Assembly (NCBI RefSeq): GCF_000820145.1
Contig: NZ_CDBW01000017.1
Location: 124,001 to 188,000 of the forward strand
Origin: Aeromonas sobria
Lineage (GTDB): Bacteria; Pseudomonadota; Gammaproteobacteria; Enterobacterales; Aeromonadaceae
Reading direction: 5' to 3'
Length of the DNA stretch: 64,000 nt
Position numbers and translations under genes: made by a program
In this document: positions 19,112 to 30,080 of the stretch, in pieces
Numbering within the stretch: position 1 is the stretch's first letter
Layout of the letters: each line of letters starts with the position of its first letter
Notes under the pieces: model-generated
Databases searched by the model: none
The model's input: the letters and a program-made list of their open reading frames with translations, nothing else
Told to the model about the DNA's origin: nothing

Positions 19112-20392
19112 ATGCGAAAGAAACTATTTAGCAGCCTCTATTTTCAGGTATTGCTCGCGATCACCCTCGGGGTATTACTGGGGCATGTCTATCCGGAGCT
19201 GGGCGCTGATATGAAGCCCCTCGGTGATGGCTTCGTCAAATTGATCAAGATGATCATCGCCCCCGTTATTTTCTGTACCGTGGTCACCGGTATTGCCGGG
19301 ATGGAGAGCATGAAAGCAGTCGGCAAGACCGGTGCCATTGCCCTGCTCTACTTCGAGGTGGTCAGCACCATCGCCCTGATCATCGGGCTGTGCGTGGTCA
19401 ACCTGCTGCAACCCGGGGTTGGCATGAACGTCGATCCGGCTGCACTGGATGCCAGCGCCATCTCTGCTTATGCGGAACAGGCCAAGTCACAGGGCATTAT
19501 CGCCTTTTTGCTTGATATTATTCCGGGCAGCGTGATCGGCGCCTTTGCCAGCGGCAATATCTTGCAGGTATTGCTGTTTGCGGTGCTGTTCGGTTTTTCC
19601 CTGCACCATATTGGCGAAAAGGGACAAGTTATTTTCGGCGTCATCGACAGTTTCTCCAAAGTCATATTTGGCATTATCAATATGATAATGAAACTGGCGC
19701 CGATCGGTGCATTCGGGGCCATGGCATTTACCATCGGTAAATATGGGGTGGGTTCGCTGGTACAGTTGGGCCAGTTGATAGCCTGCTTCTATATCACCTG
19801 CCTCTTTTTCATCTTCGTTGTGCTGGGCAGCATCGCCAAAGCTTCCGGTTTCAGCATCCTGCGTTTCATCTCCTACATTCGCGAGGAGCTGCTGATCGTG
19901 CTGGGGACCTCCTCTTCCGAGTCGGTACTGCCGCGGATGCTGGACAAGATGGAGAAGCTGGGTTGCCAGAAATCGGTGGTGGGGTTGGTCATTCCGACCG
20001 GTTACTCCTTCAACCTGGATGGCACCTCCATCTATCTGACCATGGCGGCGATTTTCATCGCACAGGCCACCAATACACCGCTGGACCTGTTCCAGCAGAT
20101 CACCCTGTTGGTGGTGTTGTTGATCTCCTCGAAAGGGGCGGCCGGGGTAACCGGTAGTGGCTTTATCGTGCTGGCGGCGACCATTTCGGCGGTGGGCCAT
20201 CTGCCACTGGCTGGTTTGGCGCTGATCCTGGGGATCGATCGCTTCATGTCCGAGGCGCGGGCGCTGACCAACCTGATCGGTAACGGGGTTGCCACCGTGG
20301 TGGTCGCCAAATACTGCAAGCAGTTGGACCAGAAGAAGATGGATGCGGTGCTCGGCGGCAAGGCCGGGCAGCTGGAAGTGGACAGGGCTTAA
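19112..20392 (+). CDS. dctA: C4-dicarboxylate:proton/sodium symporter DctA
   Basis: Inner-membrane carrier that imports succinate, fumarate, malate and aspartate. It is a 426-residue DAACS-family protein, very close to E. coli DctA throughout: [37 protein letters not shown] (serine-rich re-entrant loop), [17 protein letters not shown] and [21 protein letters not shown]. The 300-base leader is AT-rich and holds a weak CRP-like element (tgtga-6-tctct, 18949-18964); dctA is CRP-activated in E. coli, but this site is only 8 of 10. The usual DcuSR regulator is not in the window. A terminator follows. Confidence 0.95.
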   Translation: MRKKLFSSLYFQVLLAITLGVLLGHVYPELGADMKPLGDGFVKLIKMIIAPVIFCTVVTGIAGMESMKAVGKTGAIALLYFEVVSTIALIIGLCVVNLLQPGVGMNVDPAALDASAISAYAEQAKSQGIIAFLLDIIPGSVIGAFASGNILQVLLFAVLFGFSLHHIGEKGQVIFGVIDSFSKVIFGIINMIMKLAPIGAFGAMAFTIGKYGVGSLVQLGQLIACFYITCLFFIFVVLGSIAKASGFSILRFISYIREELLIVLGTSSSESVLPRMLDKMEKLGCQKSVVGLVIPTGYSFNLDGTSIYLTMAAIFIAQATNTPLDLFQQITLLVVLLISSKGAAGVTGSGFIVLAATISAVGHLPLAGLALILGIDRFMSEARALTNLIGNGVATVVVAKYCKQLDQKKMDAVLGGKAGQLEVDRA

Positions 20393-20437
20393 GCACATTT
20401 TCACCCGCACGGCCGCGTTGGCTGGTGCGGGAGCAAT

Positions 20438-20467
20438 AAAAAAACGGCCGTTTGGCCGTTTTTTTAT
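20438..20467. terminator. Bidirectional terminator between dctA and grcA
   Basis: The arms aaaaaaacggcc (20438-20449) and ggccgttttttt (20454-20465) have the loop gttt. A and T tracts on both sides allow it to serve both convergent genes. Confidence 0.92.
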
Positions 20468-20511
20468 TGTGCTGATACCGTGAGTATCAGCGGTTCACTG
20501 CAAGGCGCTGA

Positions 20512-20892
20512 TTACAGGCTGGCGGTGAAAGTACGGGTAACCACGTCACGCTGCTGTTCCGGGGTCAGGGCGTTGAAACGCACTGCGTAGCCAGATACAC
20601 GGATGGTCAGCTGCGGGTACTTTTCCGGGTTGGCGATAGCATCTTCCAGGGTTTCGCGACGCAGCACGTTGACGTTCAGGTGCTGGCCACCTTCAACAAC
20701 CGGGTCAGTTTGTACTGGCAGTTCACGATATTCGAACTGACCCAGGTCAGCCAGTTGCACTTCTTGATCGGCAGCGAAAGCATCGCCTTTGACGCAGATG
20801 CAGCGAGCTTGTTGCTTCTCTTCGTCCAGCAGCCAGAAAGAGTTCAGCAGAGCGGTGTTAGCAGCTTGGGTGATTTGAATGCCTTTGATCAT
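20512..20892 (-). CDS. grcA: Autonomous glycyl radical cofactor GrcA
   Basis: Spare glycyl-radical domain that replaces the damaged C-terminal part of oxygen-cleaved pyruvate formate-lyase. It has 126 residues against 127 in E. coli YfiD. The glycyl radical site is the Gly of [14 protein letters not shown] near the C-terminus. The ATG at 20892 has GAGGAG about seven bases upstream; the in-frame extension to 20907 is less likely. Two FNR boxes upstream indicate anaerobic induction. ung lies nearby, as in E. coli, but is read in the opposite direction here. Confidence 0.97.
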   Translation of the reverse strand: MIKGIQITQAANTALLNSFWLLDEEKQQARCICVKGDAFAADQEVQLADLGQFEYRELPVQTDPVVEGGQHLNVNVLRRETLEDAIANPEKYPQLTIRVSGYAVRFNALTPEQQRDVVTRTFTASL

Positions 20893-21044
20893 GGTATGAC
20901 TCCTCAATGGGAACGCGAATCCAACTGTAAGGAAATTACCCTGATGTATTTAAGCTACCGTCGATGGCGATAACTTAAAGGGCCCTTGCCTTACACCTTT
21001 ACTTTGATGGGGTCATATATACCATGGTGGTAATATTACCAAAA

Positions 21045-21058
21045 TTGATCCAGATCAA
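21045..21058. promoter_or_regulatory. FNR box, proximal to grcA
   Basis: ttgatccagatcaa is a perfect TTGAT-N4-ATCAA FNR consensus, about 153 bases before the grcA start. A TATATA -10-like element lies at 21016-21021 on the minus strand. If the transcript starts near 21010, this box sits at about -41, a class II activating position. Confidence 0.85.
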
Positions 21059-21097
21059 TAAAGTTCAATAAAGCCGCATGTCAACGGTATTAATTTA

Positions 21098-21111
21098 TTG
21101 AGTTGAATCAA
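21098..21111. promoter_or_regulatory. FNR box, distal to grcA
   Basis: ttgagttgaatcaa matches nine of ten FNR consensus positions. Its centre is 53 bp from the proximal box, the same separation as the -40.5 and -93.5 sites of E. coli yfiD. It could also act on the divergent gene at 21262. Confidence 0.75.
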
Positions 21112-21261
21112 ATTTAGGTCATTTTTCCAAAATTGTAAGATATCCATATAATGCATCTTTTATATCTTCAATCTAGTAATTTAACTACACCTTTTAGGCT
21201 TTTTTCTGATGAGGGCAGGGGGATTGGCTACACTCAGCAAACACACTGAGGAGAGTGCCGG

Positions 21262-21993
21262 GTGAAGAGCGGGTGGCGAAAGTGGGCATGGCTAGCCCTG
21301 TTTTGTTGTACCAGCGCAGTGCGTGCCGAGACGGTGCGCATTGCCGTGGGCGAGTGGCCACCTTATATCAGTGAGGCGCTGCCCAATCAGGGATTCCTCT
21401 GCCAGGTGGTACGCGAGGCTTTCGCTCAGTCGGGGCTGGATGTCAGCTTTCACTTCTACCCCTGGGCGCAGGCTTACCAGCTGACCCAGGAGGGGAGGTA
21501 TGTGGTCACCATGCCCTGGTTTCGTTCCCGTGAACGTGAACAGCACTTTTATTTTTCTGCCACGCTCGGCGATTTCACGACTCGCCTCTTTATGCTGGTC
21601 GGTTCGCCGCAGGTGAATCTGGGGGAGCTAAAAGATCAGCCGGTCGGGGTCACCCGTGGCTATTTTTATGGCGATGGGTTTGCCGCCCGCCAAGCCGGGC
21701 TTACCCTCGAGTGGTCAGATTCCGATGAAGAGAGCATGGGCAAGTTGCTCGACGGGCGTATCCACTATCTGGTGATGGATGAGCAGGTGGCACAGACCCT
21801 GTTCCAGCAAGCGATCTCCCGTCATCCCCAATCGCTGGCGCTGACCAGTGCCGCTGATCCTATCTGGTCGCAACCTGGATACTTGTTGATGCGCAAGGCT
21901 GATCCTGAGGCGCGCCGTTTGATGTTGCTGTTCAACGCCGGCCTGCACAAATTGGAGCGCTCGGGGCGTGTTGCCCGAATTTGGCAGCAGTGA
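21262..21993 (+). CDS. Periplasmic solute-binding protein, family 3-like
   Basis: A 243-residue secreted protein with signal peptide WLALFCCTSAVRA and a bacterial extracellular solute-binding protein family 3 fold: VRIAVGEWPPYISE at the mature start, GFLCQVVREAFAQSGL, YPWAQAYQLTQ, and PVGVTRGYFYGDGF in the second lobe. Proteins of this type bind amino acids or act as sensory domains, but no ABC permease or kinase gene is adjacent, so it is an orphan. It starts at a GTG with GAGGAG eight bases upstream. It diverges from grcA and is followed 69 bases later by ung. The ligand is unknown. Confidence 0.85.
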   Translation: MKSGWRKWAWLALFCCTSAVRAETVRIAVGEWPPYISEALPNQGFLCQVVREAFAQSGLDVSFHFYPWAQAYQLTQEGRYVVTMPWFRSREREQHFYFSATLGDFTTRLFMLVGSPQVNLGELKDQPVGVTRGYFYGDGFAARQAGLTLEWSDSDEESMGKLLDGRIHYLVMDEQVAQTLFQQAISRHPQSLALTSAADPIWSQPGYLLMRKADPEARRLMLLFNAGLHKLERSGRVARIWQQ

Positions 21994-22062
21994 GCCACGG
22001 TTGCGTCTTGCGGGCTGGCCCCCTATCCTGAGCCCTTCGCCGATTCAAGTGAGGAGTTAGGG

Positions 22063-22740
22063 GTGCAGACCTGGAGTGATGTGATTGGCTCTGAAAAAGA
22101 GCAGGACTATTTCAAACTTACGCTGGCGACCGTCAGAGCGGAGCGTGAAGCGGGCAAGGTGATCTACCCGCCAACAGCCGATGTGTTCAATGCCTTCAAG
22201 CTGACCGAACTGGATCAGGTCAAGGTGGTGATCCTGGGGCAAGACCCCTACCACGGCCCCAATCAGGCGCACGGTCTCTGTTTCTCTGTCCTGCCCGGGG
22301 TGCGTACCCCGCCTTCCCTGGTCAACATCTATAAAGAGTTGCAGCGGGATCTGCCCGACTTTGTCACCCCCAATCACGGCTTTCTCGAATCCTGGGCCAA
22401 ACAGGGGGTCTTGCTGCTCAATACCGTGCTGACGGTGCAGGCCGGTCAGGCTCACTCTCACGCTCAGCTCGGTTGGGAGACCTTCACCGATCGGGTTATC
22501 GAGCAGATCAATGCCAGCTGTCAGGGGGTAGTCTTCCTGTTGTGGGGCGCCCACGCCCAGAAGAAGGGGCGTTTTATCGATCGTCAGCGCCACCATGTAT
22601 TGACTGCCCCCCATCCGAGCCCTCTCTCTGCCCACCGTGGTTTCATCGGTTGTGGCCACTTTACCGAGACCAATCGCTTGCTGGAACAGCAGGGCAAGAG
22701 TCAGATAGAGTGGAAATCTGTCTGCATCCCACTTGATTGA
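22063..22740 (+). CDS. ung: Uracil-DNA glycosylase
   Basis: Family 1 base-excision repair enzyme that removes uracil from DNA. It has 225 residues. The catalytic water-activating motif is [18 protein letters not shown], the uracil-recognition region is LLLNTVLTV, and the leucine-loop motif is [11 protein letters not shown]. The start is GTG at 22063 with GAGGAG upstream. It lies close to grcA, an association also seen in E. coli. Confidence 0.97.
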   Translation: MQTWSDVIGSEKEQDYFKLTLATVRAEREAGKVIYPPTADVFNAFKLTELDQVKVVILGQDPYHGPNQAHGLCFSVLPGVRTPPSLVNIYKELQRDLPDFVTPNHGFLESWAKQGVLLLNTVLTVQAGQAHSHAQLGWETFTDRVIEQINASCQGVVFLLWGAHAQKKGRFIDRQRHHVLTAPHPSPLSAHRGFIGCGHFTETNRLLEQQGKSQIEWKSVCIPLD

Positions 22741-22810
22741 GTGCAAAGTTCGGGCGACAAATGACCGTATACTCAGGGACATAACATTAATTCAGAGCCA
22801 AGGAGTGCCC

Positions 22811-23362
22811 ATGTTATCCAGTCTGCACAAGGACCATCTCAACATCGCCCAACTATTGGAGCTGCTCAAGCACAAGCTGGCAGCCATTCATGCCGAACAG
22901 CCCATCAGCTACTTTTTGGTGCGCGATGTCATCGACTACCTGCGGGAGGTCTCCGACAAGTATCACCATCCCAAGGAAGACCTCATCTATGACTACTACC
23001 TGAAATATCGGGTGGTGGAAGGGGAGGTTGCCAACCGCCTGCAGGAGGAGCACGTCAAGCTGCTGGAGGCCGGGGCCGATCTCAAGGAGATGGTGGAGAT
23101 GATCCTGATGGATGCGGTGATCCCCCTCGATCAGTTCACCACCAAGCTGGAGCGCTTCGTGGAGCTGCAAGAGGCGCACATGAACTACGAAGAGGGGGTG
23201 ATCTTCCCCCATCTGCGTGACTCCCTGACCGAAGATGACTGGCGCCAGCTGGAGCAAAACTGGCAGAACCGTGCCATTGGCGACCCCCTGTTCGGGGCCG
23301 AAGTGAGCCAGCACTTTCAGGCGCTGGCCAAACGCCTCTCTTTGCCGCTCACTACCGACTAA
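22811..23362 (+). CDS. Hemerythrin domain protein
   Basis: A 183-residue four-helix-bundle protein with the metal-ligand pattern of hemerythrin/HHE domains: HKDHLNI near residue 6, KYHHPKEDLIYDYY near residue 55, LQEEHVKLLE, and EAHMNYEEGVIFPHL. Such proteins bind a di-iron centre and have been tied to oxygen, nitric oxide or iron-sulfur stress. AGGAG lies seven bases before the ATG at 22811; the in-frame extension to 22733 runs into ung. It stands alone with a terminator after it. Confidence 0.9.
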   Translation: MLSSLHKDHLNIAQLLELLKHKLAAIHAEQPISYFLVRDVIDYLREVSDKYHHPKEDLIYDYYLKYRVVEGEVANRLQEEHVKLLEAGADLKEMVEMILMDAVIPLDQFTTKLERFVELQEAHMNYEEGVIFPHLRDSLTEDDWRQLEQNWQNRAIGDPLFGAEVSQHFQALAKRLSLPLTTD

Positions 23363-23421
23363 GAGCTGTGCGTACCAGCAGCGCGGCGGGTACCCCGTGA
23401 GTGCAACTTGAGTGAAAACAG

Positions 23422-23447
23422 AAAAGGCCTCCATCCGGAGGCCTTTT
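23422..23447. terminator. Bidirectional terminator
   Basis: The eleven-base arms aaaaggcctcc (23422-23432) and ggaggcctttt (23437-23447), loop atcc, lie between the convergent hemerythrin and glucosidase genes. Confidence 0.88.
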
Positions 23448-23463
23448 ACATGGAAGGGCTGAG

Positions 23464-25962
<2,499 letters not shown>

Positions 25963-26081
25963 TTATGTAGGTTAAAGGAAGATTTTTTACACTTATTTTT
26001 AGTGAAAAGGTGTTCGGTAGCCATTGTATGGCAAGGGAAAAGGGAGCGTTGGCGCGAAATCACACTCTGAAGAGGCGGCAA

Positions 26082-26097
26082 TGTGAGCGGGATCACC
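26082..26097. promoter_or_regulatory. CRP-like binding site before the GH63 gene
   Basis: tgtgagcgggatcacc matches nine of ten conserved positions of TGTGA-N6-TCACA. It lies between the AraC stop and the glucosidase start, fitting catabolite control of a sugar hydrolase. Confidence 0.55.
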
Positions 26098-26138
26098 GGG
26101 TTACATCAGGTTACATAAGATTGGCTTTAAGTAATGTT

Positions 26139-26939
26139 TTACTTGTCGTTGCTCGCCAATCTGGCAGGGCAGGTGTGCAGGTATTGGTGGGGCGTCAGGC
26201 CGAACTCCTGTTTGAAGCGGGCGGCAAAGCGACTGGGGGAGTCATAACCGCAGGCGAGGGCGACCTCCAGCGGGGTCAGGCCCTGTTGCAACAGGTTGAG
26301 GGCGTGGCTCATGCGTACCTGAGCCAGCAACTGGCGAAAGCTGCGACCTTCGGCGGCCAGCTTGCGCACCATGGAGGCGCGGCTCATGGAGAAGTGGGGG
26401 GCCACCGCCTCCAGGGTGTGGTCGATGCCGGGTTCCACCGCCAGGTAGCGTGCCAACCGCTCTGCGAGGGTCATGGTGCTGGCGGGAAAGAGCAACCCGA
26501 GGGCGTTGGCGGCCCGCAGCTCGGCGTAGAAGCCACGTAGCAGTTCGGCCCGGGTCGCTTCGCTCAGCCCCCGCTCGGCCATGGTGCTGATGAGTTCAAA
26601 GCAGAAGGCGAGCCCGGGGGTGACCTTGACGGCTGGCTCATCCAGATTGGTATGGGAAGGGGCTGACTCGGCCAGCCATTCCTGCGGTGGCGGGGTGAGC
26701 AGCGTGATGGCGTGGGAGCGAAATTTGCCCTGTTCCGGCTGATTGACGAAGGTGAGCTGGTGGCCTGCCGGGATCAGCAGCCAGCGCTCCCTGTCAAACG
26801 ACAGGCGCCGCTCGCGCCACCACAGTTGCTTGCTCCCCTGGGTGACCCAGATGAGGGTCGGGGCATAGATGAGCACCCGATGCAGGGGCTGCTGGCGGAT
26901 CCCGAGATAGTGGCTCTGTTGCAGCAGGGGGGTGCTCAT
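26139..26939 (-). CDS. AraC-family transcriptional regulator
   Basis: A 266-residue regulator with two C-terminal HTH motifs: MSRASMVRKLAAEGRSFRQLL and LTPLEVALACGYDSPSRFAARFKQEFGLTPHQYL, the latter being the AraC signature. The N-terminal part looks like a cupin sensor domain (AGHQLTFVNQPEQGKFRS). AGGAG lies eight bases before the ATG. It starts 11 bases after the PEBP gene, so the two probably form an operon; the glucosidase gene lies downstream after 195 bases. The effector and targets are unknown. Confidence 0.9.
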   Translation of the reverse strand: MSTPLLQQSHYLGIRQQPLHRVLIYAPTLIWVTQGSKQLWWRERRLSFDRERWLLIPAGHQLTFVNQPEQGKFRSHAITLLTPPPQEWLAESAPSHTNLDEPAVKVTPGLAFCFELISTMAERGLSEATRAELLRGFYAELRAANALGLLFPASTMTLAERLARYLAVEPGIDHTLEAVAPHFSMSRASMVRKLAAEGRSFRQLLAQVRMSHALNLLQQGLTPLEVALACGYDSPSRFAARFKQEFGLTPHQYLHTCPARLASNDK

Positions 26940-26950
26940 CCGGTTGGCTC

Positions 26951-27487
26951 CTAGGGGGTGACGAAGGTGGCGGTCAGGGTGGCCTTGCCGAGCGCCATGC
27001 TGTTGAGCATGTAGCCTACCATAGCGGGCGGGGTATCGGCCTTCACCTCGAGATCATGGGGCAGGGCCCAGGCGGTGAACTGATAGCGGTGCATGCCGTG
27101 ACCCGCGGGCGGGCAGGGGCCGCCGTAACCCTGGCTGCCAAAGTCGGTGCGGATCTCCAATCCCTGCTTGAGCTTGCCGGAGGCATTGCTGGCCAGCTCG
27201 CTCTGGGTGGCTGGCAGGTTCACCACCAGCCAGTGCCACCAACCGCTGCCGGTTGGGGCATCGGGGTCATAGGCAGTGATAGCGACACTCTTGGTGCCTG
27301 TCGGCAGATCCTGCCAGCTCAGCTGGGGCGAGCGGTTGTCGCCGCTGCAGCCAAAGCCGTTGAAGCTGAGCTGTTTGTCCATCAACTGGCCTTCGTGAAT
27401 ATCCGTGCTCTTCAGGGTCATGGCAGAGGTGGGCAGGGCCGCCATACAGAGCAGGGGCAGCAGGGCGGCAGGTTTGAGCAATTTCAT
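26951..27487 (-). CDS. YbhB/YbcL family PEBP-like protein, exported
   Basis: A 178-residue protein of the phosphatidylethanolamine-binding protein family with a signal peptide (LKPAALLPLLCMAALPTSAM). The family motifs are present: SPQLSWQDLPTGTKSVAITAYDPDAPTG and WWHWLVVNLPA, then GGPCPPAGHGMHRYQF. Two cysteines (GFGCSG and GGPCPP) match the disulfide of YbcL-type proteins. Bacterial members are of uncertain function; YbcL of uropathogenic E. coli dampens neutrophil migration. It precedes the AraC gene by 11 bases. Confidence 0.92.
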   Translation of the reverse strand: MKLLKPAALLPLLCMAALPTSAMTLKSTDIHEGQLMDKQLSFNGFGCSGDNRSPQLSWQDLPTGTKSVAITAYDPDAPTGSGWWHWLVVNLPATQSELASNASGKLKQGLEIRTDFGSQGYGGPCPPAGHGMHRYQFTAWALPHDLEVKADTPPAMVGYMLNSMALGKATLTATFVTP

Positions 27488-27596
27488 CGGGTGACTCCTC
27501 GTGTGGTAACGGGATCACTTTAGCGAGAGCAGGGCAGAGTTTTGTTGCAGAACGGCTCAATATTACGTCTATTTGTGAGTTATTTGAGCCTTTTGG

Positions 27597-27662
27597 TGGT
27601 TTTCTGTTTGGCGATGAGAGGTGCGGCTTAGCGCAGGATCATCTCGTCACTGCCCGGACCAC
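27597..27662 (-). pseudogene. Duplicated 3' end of purA2 (remnant)
   Basis: On the minus strand 27628-27660 reads G-P-G-S-D-E-M-I-L-R-stop, matching the last residues of the intact purA2 at 59197 (GPGRDEMILR-stop). A block of 24 bases (cttagcgcaggatcatctcg and on) is identical. Similarity continues past the stop into the downstream sequence (ggtttt-tgtttg-cgatgag), so this is a copy of the DNA segment rather than convergent coding. It abuts the stop of the DinB gene. Confidence 0.8.
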
Positions 27663-27669
27663 GAGAGGG

Positions 27670-28170
27670 TCATCGTTGCCGTGCTGGTTCGCTGCGATGC
27701 AGGAAGGTGGTCAGGGTATCGCGCGGCGGCGTGATGCCGCATTGCACCAGAATCCGCCCGATAGCCCCCCTGTGATAGCCGCCGTGAGTCACCAGATGGA
27801 GCAACATTTCGTCGCGGCTCATCTGCCCCTTGTCACCATCGACAAAGTGAAATGAGAGCGGGGTTGCCCCCTCCTGCGGGCCGATGGTCGCGACGTAATC
27901 CACCAGCCAGTTATCCAGCTCGGTGACTGCGTTGCGAAGGACGGTCAATGTTGGCGTCTCCGGGGTATTGGTGGCGGCAAAGCCGTGGGTTTTACCCAGT
28001 AGATTCGCTTTGAAGATGGCATCGACCACATGGATATGGTTGAAGATCCTAAGGCAGGTGTGGTGGGCCTCGCCATATTGCTGCGCATCGAGTGTGGCGA
28101 TTGCATCCAGCAGCTCGCCATCGGCCCACCGCTTGTAGTGAAAGAGGGATTGAACTGTCTTGTTGTTCAT
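27670..28170 (-). CDS. DinB family protein
   Basis: A 166-residue protein of the DinB/YfiT four-helix-bundle superfamily, whose members are metal-dependent and often thiol-linked transferases. Putative metal-ligand histidines are in FNHIHVVDAIF and HLVTHGGYHRGAIGRIL. AAGGAAG lies before the ATG at 28170; the in-frame extension to 28239 lacks family similarity. The stop codon lies only seven bases from the purA2 remnant, so the original 3' end could have been altered by the duplication. No partner gene is evident. Confidence 0.85.
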   Translation of the reverse strand: MNNKTVQSLFHYKRWADGELLDAIATLDAQQYGEAHHTCLRIFNHIHVVDAIFKANLLGKTHGFAATNTPETPTLTVLRNAVTELDNWLVDYVATIGPQEGATPLSFHFVDGDKGQMSRDEMLLHLVTHGGYHRGAIGRILVQCGITPPRDTLTTFLHRSEPARQR

Positions 28171-28266
28171 CGCTTCCTTGCCCTTGTCGCTTCGTAAAGT
28201 GCGGCCTGCTAGCCAGGGAGGGTCCAATACGAAACCCATCCTGTCGCTATTCTGCCCCCGCCATAC

Positions 28267-28296
28267 AAAAAGCCCCGAGAGCTGGCGCTTTCGGGG
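28267..28296 (-). terminator. Terminator of the SDR gene
   Basis: The arms ccccgagag (28273-28281) and ctttcgggg (28288-28296), with one mismatch, are followed by five T on the minus strand. It lies about 60 bases after the SDR stop. Confidence 0.7.
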
Positions 28297-28353
28297 AAGA
28301 GGAAAAACATCGACAAGGAATTACAAAGGCATTGGGGTCAGGCCTGAACAGGA

Positions 28354-28962
28354 TCAGGCATCGACATAGAGCACCTGACCGCTAATAAAGCCATCGACGG
28401 AACGCTCAAACGCCTTGCCGACCAGGGCGCCCGGCACCGGCTGGAAGCCGGGCATCATCTCGCCATATACGTCCCACGCCTCTTCCAGTACGGTCGGGTT
28501 GACCACATTGATGCGGATGCCGCGGGGCAGCTCGTGGGCCACGCACTGGACAAAGGTATCGATGGCGCCGCTGGTGGTGGCATCGGCAATGGCCAGCGGG
28601 ATCGGCTTGATATTGAGAATGCCGGAGATCAGGGTGAAGGAGCCCCCCTGATTGATGTAGTTGAGGCCGATATTGACCAGATTGATCTGCCCCATCAGCT
28701 TGCTCTGGATGGTAGTTTGCCACTGCTCTTCGCTCATCTCGCCAAAGGGGGCGTATTCGCAAAATCCTGCGGTATTGACCACCGCATCGAAGGAGCCCAC
28801 GTTTTGGTAGAGCCGCTCGATTGACTCCTTGCTGGTGATATCCACCTGAAAATCACACCCCTCGCCGGAGCGGCTGGCAGTGATCACCTTGTGCTTGCCC
28901 AGACCACTGAGGGCGGCTTGCCCCATTTTCCCCTGAGCACCAATCAGAATGACAGTTTTCAT
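28354..28962 (-). CDS. Short-chain dehydrogenase/reductase, atypical active site
   Basis: A 202-residue Rossmann-fold protein. The cofactor loop is LIGAQGKMGQAAL, VNTAG matches the NNAG motif, and SGILN is the serine segment. The region where SDRs carry YxxxK reads ADATTSGAIDTF, so the catalytic Tyr and Lys are absent; a known small subfamily shares this. It may still bind NAD(P) but act by another mechanism or as a regulator. It is transcribed away from a LysR regulator across 99 bases, which suggests control by that regulator. Confidence 0.88.
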   Translation of the reverse strand: MKTVILIGAQGKMGQAALSGLGKHKVITASRSGEGCDFQVDITSKESIERLYQNVGSFDAVVNTAGFCEYAPFGEMSEEQWQTTIQSKLMGQINLVNIGLNYINQGGSFTLISGILNIKPIPLAIADATTSGAIDTFVQCVAHELPRGIRINVVNPTVLEEAWDVYGEMMPGFQPVPGALVGKAFERSVDGFISGQVLYVDA

Positions 28963-29009
28963 CGTTAACCTCGCTTTGCTGGAAGAGCTGCAAGGTTAGA
29001 GAGCTACTG

Positions 29010-29047
29010 ATACAATGTAAATCATGGATAATTTGTATGTGATACAA
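29010..29047. promoter_or_regulatory. Candidate operator between SDR and LysR genes
   Basis: The divergent spacer holds atacaa (29010-29015), ttgtat (29033-29038) and atacaa (29042-29047), an inverted plus direct repeat arrangement typical of LysR target regions. The motif is seen; the protein that binds is inferred. Confidence 0.45.
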
Positions 29048-29061
29048 CTTAAATTGGTGAG

Positions 29062-29952
29062 GTGAGGGTGGAGAAGATCGATATCAGGCAGATGCGGGTG
29101 CTGGTGCTGCTGGTCAGATACAAGAGTGTGTCGCGGGTGGCCGAGCTGCTGGAGATCTCCCAGCAGGGGGTGAGCAGTCATCTGAAAAAGCTGCGCGATC
29201 TCTTTCCCGCCGAGCTCTTTATCCGCCAGAGCGCCGGGTTGCAGCCGACCGACTACGCCTGCGAGCTGGCCGACAAGTTCGAGCAGATCCTGGCCGATAT
29301 CGACGGGGTCTTTGTGGCAGCCCCCTTTGATCCGGCCAGCAGCCAGCGCACTTTCAGGGTGATGGCCAACGAGTATGCCCAGCTCGCCATTATCCCAAGG
29401 TTGGCGAGCGCTCTGCGCAATCAGGCGCCCTTCATCCGGCTCGATGTGGTGGATTTTCAGGCCGAGCTGCATCTGGACGCGCTGGCCAGTGGCGAGACGG
29501 ATCTGGTGATTGGCTTTGATGCCTATATCGACCCGGGGTTGCTGCGCGCCACCCTGCGCCGGGATCACTACTGCTGCGTGCTGCGCCAGGACTCCCGATA
29601 TCTTCCGGATAATGCCCAGCCGCAGGATATGGCGGCCATCCCCTTTGTGCAGTTCGCCAACAGCGTCGGCAATTTTGAAGGGCAGATGAGCCCGCAGCAG
29701 GTCGCCAGCTCGGCGGTGGCGACGCTCCCCTGTTACACCTCGCTGCAAGCCTTTATGTCGGTCAATGACGTGGCGGCCTGCATCCCGTCGGCCATCGCCG
29801 CCCTCGGGGATTTTCGCACCGTGGCGATGGCCGGGTCGCCGCAGCCGTTCGAGGTGGTGGTCGGCAGACATCGCAAAAGTCAGGGCAATCTGGCCATCGA
29901 GTGGCTGGCCGAGGTGATTAAGTCGGTCTGCGATCTTGCCATGCCCAGATAA
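29062..29952 (+). CDS. LysR-family transcriptional regulator
   Basis: A 296-residue regulator with N-terminal HTH SVSRVAELLEISQQGVSSHL and LysR effector domain (FRVMANEYAQLAIIPRLASAL, LASGETDLVIGFDAYIDPGLL). GTG starts at 29062 and 29068 are both possible, as each has a GAGG-type site nearby. It diverges from the atypical SDR gene and probably regulates it. The effector is unknown. Confidence 0.88.
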   Translation: MRVEKIDIRQMRVLVLLVRYKSVSRVAELLEISQQGVSSHLKKLRDLFPAELFIRQSAGLQPTDYACELADKFEQILADIDGVFVAAPFDPASSQRTFRVMANEYAQLAIIPRLASALRNQAPFIRLDVVDFQAELHLDALASGETDLVIGFDAYIDPGLLRATLRRDHYCCVLRQDSRYLPDNAQPQDMAAIPFVQFANSVGNFEGQMSPQQVASSAVATLPCYTSLQAFMSVNDVAACIPSAIAALGDFRTVAMAGSPQPFEVVVGRHRKSQGNLAIEWLAEVIKSVCDLAMPR

Positions 29953-30080
29953 CGCCGCCGTTTGCAGAGAGCGGCCGCCGCCAGCCAGCGCGGTAACGGC
30001 AGGCTGGATCTGCGGGGGAAATCCTGCGATGGTGCGGGCAGTTATCCGCTTGTCCCGTTATCGAGTGAAAAGGAGTTGAG

